From an uncultured Chlorobiales bacterium (GTDB lineage: Bacteria > Bacteroidota > Chlorobiia > Chlorobiales > Thermochlorobacteraceae): 35,997 nucleotides of DNA. A model generated the notes under the pieces. The model had not been told where the DNA came from and searched no databases. It saw nothing but the letters and a program-made list of their open reading frames with translations. Position numbers and translations under genes: made by a program. Shown here one piece after another: positions 24,524 through 32,512 of the stretch (the stretch's first letter is position 1; every line of letters begins with the position of its first letter). The stretch lies in NCBI GenBank assembly GCA_938003965.1, contig CALKXI010000051.1:1-35997 (forward strand), in the 5' to 3' direction.

Positions 24524-26278
24524 ATGACAACCACACAAGCATTAGGGAAAGTGGCATCCGAACTGCAAGAGGAGAGAAACTACCTCAATTACCCCAAAGG
24601 AATTTGGTCGTGGCTGACGACCGTCGACCACAAGCGTATCGGCTTAATGTATCTGTTTTCCGTCTTGCTGTTTTTCTTTGCGGGGGGCGTGTTTGCATTG
24701 CTGCTCCGCTTTGAGTTGATTGCGCCCGGAAAAGATATAGTCGGTCCTGATACCTACAATCAACTCTTTACCTTGCACGGCGCAATTATGGTGTTTCTCT
24801 TCATCATTCCCGCCATTCCTGCCGCGCTTGGAAACTTCATCTTGCCGATTATGCTTGGCGCAAAAGACGTCGCTTTTCCGCGTCTGAATTTGCTGAGTTT
24901 TTATGTGTATGTCTTTGGCGCGTCGTTCTGCCTTTATTCGCTCGTAACAGGCGGCGTCGATACCGGCTGGACATTCTATACGCCATACAGCGTCGAGACG
25001 AATACCAACGTGATTTCAATGACGCTCGGCGTGTTCATTCTCGGTTTCTCGTCCATTTTTACAGGCATGAATTTCATTGTTACAATTCACCGCCTTCGTG
25101 CGCCAGGAATGACTTGGTTCAATATGCCACTCTTTCTTTGGGGAATATATGCGACCTCGCTTATTCAAATTTTAGCAACGCCTGTGCTGGCGATTACGCT
25201 CGTCCTGCTGATTTTGGAGCGCGTTTGGGGCATCGGCATCTTTGACCCCGCCATGGGCGGCGACCCCGTGCTGTATCAGCATTTCTTCTGGTTCTATTCG
25301 CACCCCGCCGTTTATATCATGATTCTGCCCGGTATGGCAATTATCTCGGAACTCATCGCCACATTTTCGCATAAAAAGATTTTCGGCTACGTGCCGATTG
25401 CCTTCTCTTCCGTTGCAATTGCGTTGGTGAGTTTCATCGTTTGGGGACACCACATGTTCACCAGCGGACAAAGCGACCTTGCATCGATGATTTTCTCGTT
25501 CCTTACCTTTCTGGTTGGAATCCCATCAGGTATAAAAGTGTTCAACTGGATCGCAACGATGTATAAAGGCTCGCTCACCTTTCAAGCGCCAATGCTTTAC
25601 ACGCACGCCTTTCTCGCCCTTTTCACGATTGGCGGACTGACCGGCATTTACTTAGGCACGCTTTCAGTGGATGTTCACTTGCACGATACCTACTTCGTTG
25701 TGGCGCACTTCCACTATGTGATGATGGGCGGAACAGTCATGGCGTTCCTTGGCGGATTGCACTACTGGTGGCCCAAAATGTTCGGCAAAATGTATAACGA
25801 AACTTGGGCAACGGTTTCTGCCGCGCTGATTTTCATCGGCTTTAATGTAACCTTCTTCCCGCAATTCATTATGGGGGCGCAAGGTATGCCGCGTCGCTAT
25901 TACACCTACATCGATCAATATCAATCCATGCACGCACTTTCCACTTACGGCACTTGGATTTTAGGCGTTGGATTTTTAATCATGGCAGGCTACCTCACCG
26001 TGTCGCTTATCAACGGCAAAAAAGCCACTAAAAACCCTTGGCTTGGATTGACGCTCGAATGGACGACCGCCTCACCACCGCCAACCGAAAACTTCCTCGG
26101 CAATCCGCGCCAACTCTGGGGACCTTACGACTATGATAAAGTCCTAATGGACGAAAACGGACTGGTTATCTTCAACCCAAATGCTCCGAAAGATGACCGC
26201 CACGCCAAGGACGAAAACGGAAGCGCAACATCGCACAAGCGCGACGGCAAAACCACAACCATGAAACAAACAGTCTAA
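24524..26278 (+). CDS. coxA: Cytochrome c oxidase subunit I, A2-type
   Basis: A 584-residue, about twelve-helix heme-copper oxidase core. Ligands seen: H85 (low-spin heme), H260, H309 and H310 (CuB), Y264 (partner of H260 in the His-Tyr cross-link), H395 (high-spin heme) and H397 (low-spin heme). The K-channel Lys is K338 in SGIKVFNW. The D-channel Glu of the HPEVY motif is absent; instead YSHPAVY (Y258-S259) occurs, the signature of the A2 subfamily. The C-terminus is a polar tail rich in Asp and Lys. The ribosome-binding site is AAAGGAG. It is the last gene of the operon; genes for subunits III and IV do not follow. Confidence 0.97.
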   Translation: MTTTQALGKVASELQEERNYLNYPKGIWSWLTTVDHKRIGLMYLFSVLLFFFAGGVFALLLRFELIAPGKDIVGPDTYNQLFTLHGAIMVFLFIIPAIPAALGNFILPIMLGAKDVAFPRLNLLSFYVYVFGASFCLYSLVTGGVDTGWTFYTPYSVETNTNVISMTLGVFILGFSSIFTGMNFIVTIHRLRAPGMTWFNMPLFLWGIYATSLIQILATPVLAITLVLLILERVWGIGIFDPAMGGDPVLYQHFFWFYSHPAVYIMILPGMAIISELIATFSHKKIFGYVPIAFSSVAIALVSFIVWGHHMFTSGQSDLASMIFSFLTFLVGIPSGIKVFNWIATMYKGSLTFQAPMLYTHAFLALFTIGGLTGIYLGTLSVDVHLHDTYFVVAHFHYVMMGGTVMAFLGGLHYWWPKMFGKMYNETWATVSAALIFIGFNVTFFPQFIMGAQGMPRRYYTYIDQYQSMHALSTYGTWILGVGFLIMAGYLTVSLINGKKATKNPWLGLTLEWTTASPPPTENFLGNPRQLWGPYDYDKVLMDENGLVIFNPNAPKDDRHAKDENGSATSHKRDGKTTTMKQTV

Positions 26279-26315
26279 TGTTGTTGGTGATTCTAAATCG
26301 TTGATGATTTGAGAG

Positions 26316-26343
26316 AAGCCTCGCAATTTGCGGGGCTTTTTTT
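26316..26343 (+). terminator. Intrinsic terminator of the respiratory operon
   Basis: A nine-base-pair stem (AAGCCTCGC / GCGGGGCTT, one G-T pair) with loop AATTT is followed by a run of Ts. It lies 38 bases after the coxA stop and its T-run overlaps the stop codon of the convergent glcD-like gene. Confidence 0.9.
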
Positions 26344-27775
26344 ATTTGACAACGCGCGAAAAATTGCGCTCGCACTTTGAGCGGAAAAGCGAATTGACGT
26401 CAAACATTTTGGAGGGATTGAGGATATTATTCGGGTCGATGGCTTCTTTGAACTTGCGCATCAGTTCGACCTGCGTTTTGCCAGTTGCCATTTCAAGGTA
26501 TTTTTTCTTCGCAAGACCTGTGCCGTGTTCGCCCGTAATCGCGCCCCCAAATTTAATTGCGGCTTCAAAGGTGCGCTCAAAGAAACGCTCACTTCGGTGA
26601 ACTTCGTCCGAATCGCGTTCATTGATAAGGCAAGTCGGGTGAAGGTTGCCGTCGCCCAAATGCCCGAAGTTTCCGACAAGCACCGATTCTTGTTTAGCGA
26701 ACGATTCAATTTGCAAAAGCATATCAGGGAGTTTTGAGCGTGGCACGCTGGCGTCTTCCAAAATCGTCGTTGGCTTTAAGCGAGCGAGAGCAGAGAAGGC
26801 AGATTTTCGCGCAAGTTTCAATTTCAAGGCGTCATCGGCACTTTCAGCGGCTTTGATGAAGCGCGCGCCAAGTTTTTTCGCAATCGCAAACACGGTTTGA
26901 ACGTCATCTTCCACGACGAGTTTATAGCCATCAAGTTCAACAAGCACAAGCGCGGCAAGGTCGGTCGGCAGTCCTAATTTGGCATAATCTTCAACGGCGC
27001 GAATGGTGTTGCGGTCAAGGAATTCGAGCATGGCGGGCGTAATGCGTGCAAGCATTACTTCGGCGACGAACTCACCAATCGCGGCAATCGAATCAAAGTG
27101 AATCATCATCACAACCGAATGTTCGGGCTTTGGGAGCAAGCGCAGGGTGATGTTCGTAAAAATGCCAAGCGTGCCTTCCGAGCCGATGAAAATATCGCGC
27201 AAGTTCAAGCCTTGAACATCTTTAACCGATTCCGAGCCAAGCGTGATAAGTTCGCCGTTTGGAAGAATGACGTCGAGCGCAAGAACGTAGTTTTTCGTTA
27301 CGCCATATTTCAAGCCGCGCAAGCCGCCTGCATTTTCGGCTACATTGCCACCGATGGTTGAAATGCTCGCGCTTCCGGGGTCGGGCGGATAAAACAAGCC
27401 GCGCCGTTCAACCTCGCTTTGCAGTCGTGCCGTAATCACACCTGCCTCAACTTTCGCCGTCAAATTCACATCATCAATCGAGAGAATTTTGTTCATCGGC
27501 GGAAAGAGAAGCACCACGCTATTTGGAACAGGCACACTGCCGCCTGAAAGTCCCGAGCCCGACCCGCGTGGCACAACGGCAAAGCCTTCTTCATTGGCAA
27601 GTCTTAAAATTTTGGAAATAACTTCCGTGCTCCGCGGAATTAAAATTGCATCGGGCTTTTGGCGGAGCATCGGCGTGCCGTCGTAAGAATAAAGGACTTT
27701 ATCGGCTTCGGAATCAAGGTAATTTTCACTGCCAACAATCGAGCGGAGCATCGCAAGCACAGCGGGCGAAATCAT
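26342..27775 (-). CDS. glcD: FAD-linked oxidase, GlcD-type (glycolate/D-lactate dehydrogenase)
   Basis: A 477-residue flavoprotein of the VAO/PCMH family. The FAD-binding half has VVPRGSGSGLSGGSVP, YPPDPGSASISTIGGNVAENAGG and FIGSEGTLGI. The C-terminal half has the substrate-domain signatures GNFGHLGDGNLHPT and GAITGEHGTGLAKKKYL. It matches GlcD, which oxidises glycolate, D-lactate or a related 2-hydroxy acid and passes electrons to partner GlcE/GlcF-type subunits or directly to an acceptor. No GlcE or GlcF gene is nearby, so the substrate and partner are open. It starts one base after the stop of the small lipoprotein gene. Confidence 0.9.
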   Translation of the reverse strand: MISPAVLAMLRSIVGSENYLDSEADKVLYSYDGTPMLRQKPDAILIPRSTEVISKILRLANEEGFAVVPRGSGSGLSGGSVPVPNSVVLLFPPMNKILSIDDVNLTAKVEAGVITARLQSEVERRGLFYPPDPGSASISTIGGNVAENAGGLRGLKYGVTKNYVLALDVILPNGELITLGSESVKDVQGLNLRDIFIGSEGTLGIFTNITLRLLPKPEHSVVMMIHFDSIAAIGEFVAEVMLARITPAMLEFLDRNTIRAVEDYAKLGLPTDLAALVLVELDGYKLVVEDDVQTVFAIAKKLGARFIKAAESADDALKLKLARKSAFSALARLKPTTILEDASVPRSKLPDMLLQIESFAKQESVLVGNFGHLGDGNLHPTCLINERDSDEVHRSERFFERTFEAAIKFGGAITGEHGTGLAKKKYLEMATGKTQVELMRKFKEAIDPNNILNPSKMFDVNSLFRSKCERNFSRVVK

Positions 27776-27776
27776 C

Positions 27777-28334
27777 TTATTGACGAGTTGGAGGTTGAAG
27801 GATTAAAGCGAATTTGAGAAAATCAGTCGAGCGAAGCACAGCACCTGTGGTGCTTGTGGCATTGACCGTGTAGAAGAGCGTATCGGTTGAAAGCGTATCG
27901 TTGGGCGGCGTAATTGCGGGCAAGTTTGATAAAACTTGATAAGGCATAAGATGTTTAATTGCAACACGCTCAATAGTTGTATCTTTCGGAACAAGCACGC
28001 CTGTGGAGTCGCGGATATAAGAAATTTGGGTTGAAAAAATGGTATCAACAGAAGGAAGTTCGAGCGTGAGAATGCGCCCGTTGGTGAGCGTGTCGTCGTT
28101 GTCCAAAATCAGCGTATAGCGCGAAACCGTGCCAATGTCGTTTGGGATTTCCCATGCGAATTGCAGGCTGTCGTTGGGCGTAAGCGTGATGGTGGCATTT
28201 TGAGTGGGAGCAAGCAATCGGAACGAGGAAATCGTGCGCGGCGGCGGTGTTACGAAACCGGTTGAAGTGTCATCGCACGAGTGCAGGAGCACGGCACTGA
28301 AAAGGAGCATCAAAAGAAGATAAAATTTGCGCAT
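27777..28334 (-). CDS. Small lipoprotein with Ig-like fold
   Basis: A 185-residue lipoprotein: hydrophobic signal LLLMLLFSAVLLHSC with C20 in a lipobox-like LHSC. The body begins with a Thr/Pro linker. A beta-rich domain follows (FRLLAPTQNATITLTPNDSLQFAWEIPND...YTLILDNDDT), typical of Ig-like or SusE-like modules in which W in an F-x-W strand is conserved. It is probably attached to the outer or inner membrane facing the periplasm. No function can be assigned. It lies between aroA and the glcD-like gene with very short gaps, so it is part of the same minus-strand transcript. Confidence 0.72.
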   Translation of the reverse strand: MRKFYLLLMLLFSAVLLHSCDDTSTGFVTPPPRTISSFRLLAPTQNATITLTPNDSLQFAWEIPNDIGTVSRYTLILDNDDTLTNGRILTLELPSVDTIFSTQISYIRDSTGVLVPKDTTIERVAIKHLMPYQVLSNLPAITPPNDTLSTDTLFYTVNATSTTGAVLRSTDFLKFALILQPPTRQ

Positions 28335-28360
28335 AGTTTGTTTCTGTTATTGCAATAAAC

Positions 28361-29656
28361 CTATGATTGTTTTAAGCCCTCAATAAGGCTAAAAAAATTT
28401 GGAAATGAAACAGCGGCGCAGTCTGGATTATCGAGTGCAAGTTCCATGTTGCAAAAATAACTTGCAATCCCAAAACTCATGGCAATGCGGTGGTCGTTGA
28501 AAGTTTGTATGTGAATTTTCTTGTTGGAAATCGTTTTTCGTCCTTTAACGACGAAGCCGTCGGGGAAGGTTTCGCACACAAAGCCCATTGCTTCTAAGTT
28601 CAAGACGAGTGCCGTAATGCGGTCGCTTTCTTTGGTGCGAAGTTCTTCGGCGTGGTAAAGTTCAAATTCGCCTGTGGCAAATGCTGATAGCACAGCGAGC
28701 ATCGGCAGTTCGTCGATGGCGTTGGCGATTAAGGCTTTATCGGAAACGCGCAGTGGCTGTTCAAGCGAAAGATTTGTGCATATAAGGTCGCCTATGGTTT
28801 CGCCGCTGATGGTGCGCACATGGTCGGTTTGAACACGCGCGCCAGCATCAGCAAGAATCGTCAGAAATCCGGTGCGTGTGGGGTTAAGACAAACATTTTT
28901 GAGCACAAGTTCGGGGCTTTTGGAAAGGAGCGCGAGCGCAACAAGAAAGCACGAGGCGGAAGCATCGGCAGGAACAAAAAACGATTTGGCTTCAATCGGA
29001 TTCAAGCCGCGCACTGTGATTTTATCAGGCTTTTCGGGCGAATCGGGGTTGATAAGTCCAAGCATCGTTTCGGTATGATTGCGCGTTTGAATGGCTTCTG
29101 AAATTTCGCTTGTGCCATCGGCATGCAGTGCGGCGAAAATGACGCACGATTTCACTTGTGCGGACGCAACGGGCGTTTGATAGGCAATTGGCGAAAGTGG
29201 TTTCTTGCCGCGAATCTCAATCGGTGCGGTATCGGCTTCGGAGAGCGTAACCTGTGCGCCCATTTGCGAGAGTGGCAAGGCGATGCGTTTCATTGGTCGC
29301 TTCATCAACGAGGCGTCGCCAACCAGCGTGGAATGAAAGGGCTGTGCGGCTAAAATGCCCGCGAGCATACGCATCGTTGAGCCTGAATTATTGCATTGAA
29401 TGGGCGTTTGGCTTGGCTTCAAATCAAACAGACCGTTAGAGCGAATGGTAACGGTGCGCGTTGAAGAAAGGTCTTGACGAATTGAAACGCCGAGTTGCAG
29501 AAGCGCAGAAAGCGTGGATTGGTTGTCTTCGCCAGCGGAAAAGTTTTCAATGCGGGTTTCGCCTGTGGAAATTGCGCCGATGAGCGCGGCGCGATGCGAA
29601 ATGGATTTATCTGGTGGAAGGGCTGTAACTGTGCCGCGAAATTGAGGTCTTTTCAT
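28361..29656 (-). CDS. aroA: 3-phosphoshikimate 1-carboxyvinyltransferase (EPSP synthase)
   Basis: A 431-residue enzyme of the shikimate pathway that joins phosphoenolpyruvate to shikimate 3-phosphate. It begins MKRPQFRG and has the active-site LPPDKSISHRAALIG (K17), CNNSGSTMRMLAGILAAQPF, a central SAQVKSCVIFAALHADG, and the C-terminal LRTKESDRITAL and FNDHRIAMSFGIASY motifs. All signature blocks are intact. ATG 29656 is chosen over TTG 29677 because the longer version would start inside the stem of the rpsU terminator. The terminator's T-run touches this ATG, so expression by read-through or an unusually placed promoter must be assumed. Confidence 0.95.
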   Translation of the reverse strand: MKRPQFRGTVTALPPDKSISHRAALIGAISTGETRIENFSAGEDNQSTLSALLQLGVSIRQDLSSTRTVTIRSNGLFDLKPSQTPIQCNNSGSTMRMLAGILAAQPFHSTLVGDASLMKRPMKRIALPLSQMGAQVTLSEADTAPIEIRGKKPLSPIAYQTPVASAQVKSCVIFAALHADGTSEISEAIQTRNHTETMLGLINPDSPEKPDKITVRGLNPIEAKSFFVPADASASCFLVALALLSKSPELVLKNVCLNPTRTGFLTILADAGARVQTDHVRTISGETIGDLICTNLSLEQPLRVSDKALIANAIDELPMLAVLSAFATGEFELYHAEELRTKESDRITALVLNLEAMGFVCETFPDGFVVKGRKTISNKKIHIQTFNDHRIAMSFGIASYFCNMELALDNPDCAAVSFPNFFSLIEGLKQS

Positions 29657-29691
29657 AAAAAAGAAAGGCAACTTCAAAGTGAAATTGCCTT
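29657..29691 (-). terminator. Intrinsic terminator after rpsU, touching the aroA start
   Basis: Read on the minus strand: AAGGCAA, one mismatch, TTC, a five-base loop, GAA, then TTGCCTT, followed by TCTTTTTT. The hairpin spans 29665-29691 and the T-run 29657-29664. It begins 22 bases after the rpsU stop and ends directly before the aroA ATG. Confidence 0.85.
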
Positions 29692-29713
29692 ATGCCTTGA
29701 ATTAGAAACGAGA

Positions 29714-29911
29714 TTAAGTGTTCATCTCTTCATTGGCGCGCTGAGCGCGACGCTTGCTACGAGAGCGTTTCAAACGATTTTTAACCGAAGGTTTCGTAAA
29801 GAATGTGCGAGAGCGGTATTCCTTCAATATACCTGAACGCTCATACTTCTTCTTGAAGCGTTTGAGCATCTTGTCAACAGGTTCGTTTTCTAAAGCCTGA
29901 ACGCCTACCAA
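29714..29911 (-). CDS. rpsU: Ribosomal protein S21
   Basis: A 65-residue basic protein with the S21 pattern: [20 protein letters not shown], then [20 protein letters not shown], then an Arg/Lys-rich tail ending in [13 protein letters not shown]21 is a small-subunit protein near the anti-Shine-Dalgarno region and helps initiation. I start at TTG 29911: the near-perfect AAAGGAGGT lies 7 bases upstream, and S21 proteins begin with M-V-x-V-Q. Longer frames would read through this ribosome-binding site. It is followed by its own terminator. Confidence 0.93.
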   Translation of the reverse strand: MVGVQALENEPVDKMLKRFKKKYERSGILKEYRSRTFFTKPSVKNRLKRSRSKRRAQRANEEMNT

Positions 29912-29918
29912 GAAATTC

Positions 29919-29927
29919 ACCTCCTTT
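29919..29927 (-). promoter_or_regulatory. Strong ribosome-binding site deciding the TTG start of rpsU
   Basis: AAAGGAGGT on the minus strand ends 7 bases before TTG at 29911. It is the best Shine-Dalgarno sequence in the window and implies a normal 16S 3' end, although many genes here have weak or no such site. Confidence 0.8.
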
Positions 29928-29999
29928 ATGTTGGCGCGATTTAAGAGTTGAATAAGATTACAGAATAACGACAAAGGACTTTACGATGAATTCCGTAAG

Positions 30000-30632
30000 T
30001 TAACGCTTACTAATCTTCTTGAGTTTAAGTTTGCCTTTTTTGCCTGGGTCTGAAACCGTGCCGTTTTCATCAATCGACACGTTTTCAAGAAGTTGGCGCA
30101 TCCCCAAGTCGCGAAATTCAACCGTTATGGCGCTTGCACCGCTGTTTGTGAATTGTTTCGCACGCACGATACCGATTTTATTCAAGGCTTTATGATAGAT
30201 AGCATCGCCAATGCGATAAATGCCTTGTGGGGTGTAGGTTGTGCAATCCTCAAGCGTCAACTCGTCCAAATTTTTTTCGCGATTGATTTGAATTTTCCAC
30301 TCTTCAATGACTGAGACGGCTGAACAATTTTTACAGCGAAGCCAATACTTTGGCTCGTTATCTTCTTGGGGCGGGTCAATGTCGGAATCACGAGGTGCTT
30401 CGTTCGGATGCCAATCGCCGACATATTCCCAGCCACCTGTAACACCACACACATCGCAATGGATGTCTTTAATTTTTCCAGCCTTAATGGCTTCGCGCTT
30501 TTCAGCATTAAATACAGGCGTGGCGCGTCCGTTGGGGCGTAATTCGGCTGATGTGCCGTTATCCGATTTCTTCGTATCGGTCGCTTTTGGCTTTGCGGAC
30601 GAATTTTTCTTTGTTACGATTCGCGTTTTCAA
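30000..30632 (-). CDS. Zinc-ribbon protein with UvrD-C-terminal-like (Tudor-type) domain
   Basis: A 210-residue protein not recognised as a named family. The first 55 residues are Lys/Ser/Thr-rich and probably disordered. A four-Cys element follows (CDVC at 59-62, CKNC at 100-103), spaced as in a zinc ribbon with an acidic, Pro-rich insert. Residues 136-187 (GIYRIGDAIYHKALNKIGIV...ITVEFRDLGMRQLLENV) resemble the small beta-barrel at the end of UvrD/PcrA helicases, where VGD-x-V-x-H-x-x-FG-x-G-x-V is typical. The tail is basic. TTG at 30632 is chosen because AGGAG lies 5 bases upstream. A nucleic-acid or RNA-polymerase-associated role is a guess from the domain likeness. Confidence 0.7.
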   Translation of the reverse strand: MKTRIVTKKNSSAKPKATDTKKSDNGTSAELRPNGRATPVFNAEKREAIKAGKIKDIHCDVCGVTGGWEYVGDWHPNEAPRDSDIDPPQEDNEPKYWLRCKNCSAVSVIEEWKIQINREKNLDELTLEDCTTYTPQGIYRIGDAIYHKALNKIGIVRAKQFTNSGASAITVEFRDLGMRQLLENVSIDENGTVSDPGKKGKLKLKKISKR

Positions 30633-30708
30633 GGCTTCTCCTGTAAAAAAGTTGTAAATATAAAAAACTTTCGCTTTTTGCAAGGGAATGTTAAACTTGA
30701 AAGAACAT

Positions 30709-32082
30709 TTACGATGCGGTAATGGCGGCGATGACGTCGGATTTGGTGATAATCTGCAACGTAGAGTCGGGAAGTTCTACTAACACAGCCGAGTTGTCGC
30801 GTGTAAATTCTTTGGAAACATCGGCAAGTGTGGTTTCTGGTGCGACAATCGGAAATGGTTTTTCCATGTAGCCAATAACCTTGTTGAATTTGGCTTGTTC
30901 ATCGCTGATGAGAATGCTTAAAATTTTATTTTCGCTCACGCTTCCAATGACGGCGCCATCGCTCAGCACAGGGACTTGGGAAACTTCGTGTTGTTGCATT
31001 AACTCAAAGGTGTCAGCAAGCGTTGTTTCGGGGACGACGTAAAGCAGACTTTCGCGCTTGTTTAGAGCAATGTCAAGTGCGGTGAGGCTTGACTTATCGC
31101 CGCGCAAACTGCGAGAGAAGTTATTTTCTTTCATCCAAATGTCGTTGTAAATTTTGCTGATGTAACGCTCGCCTGTGTCTGTAATTAACGCGACCACAAC
31201 AGCGGAAGCATCGAGGGATTTGCAGAGTTCAAGCGTGGCGAACATGGTTGCGCCAGACGAGCCGCCTGCGAAAATGCCTTCCATGCGTGAAAGGTCGCGC
31301 GCGCAATTGAACGCATCTTTATCGGAAACAGCAATCACATCGTCGAGAAGTTGAAAGTCGGCGGTCTTCGGAATTTTGGCGCCGCCCATGCCTTCGACTT
31401 TCCACAAGCCTATTTCCGTTGGCACGTGACCGGTTTTGAAGTAAGGCTGATATGCCGAGCCTTGCGAGTCAACGCCAATGCACCGAATTGCAGGATTTTT
31501 GAATTTTAGAAACTTCGCAACGCCGGAAATTGTCCCGCCTGTGCCCATGGCGGCAACAACGTGCGTAACTTTACCTTCGGTTTGTTCCCATATTTCTTTA
31601 CCTGTGGTTGCAAAGTGAATTTCAGGGTTTTGCGGATTCTCGAATTGGTTGGGGTAGTAACTATTCGGAATGGTTTTGGCGAGATGCTCAGTTACGCTGT
31701 AAACGCTACGCGGATCTTCAGGCTTAACGGCTGTGGGCGTAATGACGACTTCGGCACCGAGCGCGCGAAGCAGATCGATTTTCTCTTGTGAAACTTTATC
31801 GGGCATAACGGCAATGAGTTTATAGCCTTTGACGGCGCAGACAAGCGCAAGTCCAATCCCTGTGTTGCCTGCTGTCCATTCAATAATCGTGGCACCGGGC
31901 TTAATTTTACCTGAGCGTTCCGCTTCTTCAATCATCGCCACGCCGATTCGGTCTTTGATGCTACCGCCAGGATTGGTGTATTCAATTTTCGCCAAGATGG
32001 TTGGCTTCAAATGTTTAGCAAGGCGATTGATTTTCACAATCGGTGTGTTGCCAATGGTTTCAAGAATGTTGTTGTGCCACAT
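30709..32082 (-). CDS. Cystathionine beta-synthase / cysteine synthase with CBS-domain pair
   Basis: A 457-residue PLP enzyme of fold type II. The PLP Lys is K43 in NPGGSIKDRIG, the substrate loop is TAGNTGIG (more usually TSGNTG), and the phosphate-binding loop is GTGGTISG at about residue 180. C-terminal residues about 335-457 form two CBS motifs (SLLYVVPETTLADTFELM...; PIVAPETTLADVSKEF...), which in this family bind nucleotides or S-adenosylmethionine. It either condenses serine and homocysteine or makes cysteine from (acetyl)serine; sequence alone does not settle which. A single gene with short flanking gaps. ATG 32082 fits the domain start. Confidence 0.9.
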   Translation of the reverse strand: MWHNNILETIGNTPIVKINRLAKHLKPTILAKIEYTNPGGSIKDRIGVAMIEEAERSGKIKPGATIIEWTAGNTGIGLALVCAVKGYKLIAVMPDKVSQEKIDLLRALGAEVVITPTAVKPEDPRSVYSVTEHLAKTIPNSYYPNQFENPQNPEIHFATTGKEIWEQTEGKVTHVVAAMGTGGTISGVAKFLKFKNPAIRCIGVDSQGSAYQPYFKTGHVPTEIGLWKVEGMGGAKIPKTADFQLLDDVIAVSDKDAFNCARDLSRMEGIFAGGSSGATMFATLELCKSLDASAVVVALITDTGERYISKIYNDIWMKENNFSRSLRGDKSSLTALDIALNKRESLLYVVPETTLADTFELMQQHEVSQVPVLSDGAVIGSVSENKILSILISDEQAKFNKVIGYMEKPFPIVAPETTLADVSKEFTRDNSAVLVELPDSTLQIITKSDVIAAITAS

Positions 32083-32128
32083 AGTTATTGATGTTTGAAG
32101 CAGTTCGGCTTCTGCTCATTGTTATGTC

Positions 32129-32293
32129 TTGCAATTCGAATCGGGCAAAAGTTAAAAATTGCCACTTCAATTCCAAATGAATTTTATCTGAAAAAGATGA
32201 AAATTTTCAATAAAACACTTGCAAATATCAAGGATGTTTTTTATCTTTTCGTTGCAAAATAAGTTCAATTTTCAAGTTTGCAAAAGTTTGCAA
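32129..32293. repeat. Five TTGCAA palindromes between the CBS gene and tRNA-Ala
   Basis: TTGCAA occurs at 32129, 32219, 32252, 32278 and 32288. The last two lie in a tandem ten-base repeat TTTGCAAAAG. The copy at 32219-32224 is followed after 17 bases by TATCTT (32242-32247), a possible weak promoter for the tRNA. The other copies may be regulator sites or chance in AT-rich DNA. Confidence 0.3.
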
Positions 32294-32309
32294 AAGTTCT
32301 TTGAACGAT

Positions 32310-32382
32310 GGGGATATAGCTCAGTTGGTAGAGCGTTGCAATCGCACTGCAAAGGTCAGGAGTTCGACTCTCCTTATCTCCA
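32310..32382 (+). tRNA. tRNA-Ala (anticodon CGC)
   Basis: A full cloverleaf can be folded: acceptor stem GGGGATA/TATCTCC, D arm GCTC/GAGC, anticodon stem TTGCA/TGCAA with loop ATCGCAC (anticodon CGC, reading GCG), variable loop AGGTC, and T arm AGGAG/CTCCT with loop TTCGACT. The acceptor stem contains the G3-U70 pair, the alanine identity element, and discriminator A73. The CCA end is not encoded. It stands alone, not in a cluster. Confidence 0.95.
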
Positions 32383-32457
32383 CGCCCGTTATAGACCGCG
32401 AGGGCATGGACAGATTCCCGTTGTCTGTCGTTCCAGCAATAGTGCCTTGCCTATATC

Positions 32458-32490
32458 AAAAGAAGCCGCACAATGCGGCTTCTTTTGTTT
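32458..32490. terminator. Bidirectional intrinsic terminator
   Basis: A twelve-pair perfect stem (AAAAGAAGCCGC / GCGGCTTCTTTT) with loop ACAAT is followed by GTTT on the plus strand. It can end both the tRNA-Ala transcript (plus) and the convergent GWxTD gene (minus), whose stop is at 32513. The 75 bases between tRNA and stem hold only a weak hairpin (GACAG/CTGTC). Confidence 0.88.
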
Positions 32491-32512
32491 ATTGGGTGTT
32501 GTAAAAATTTGT

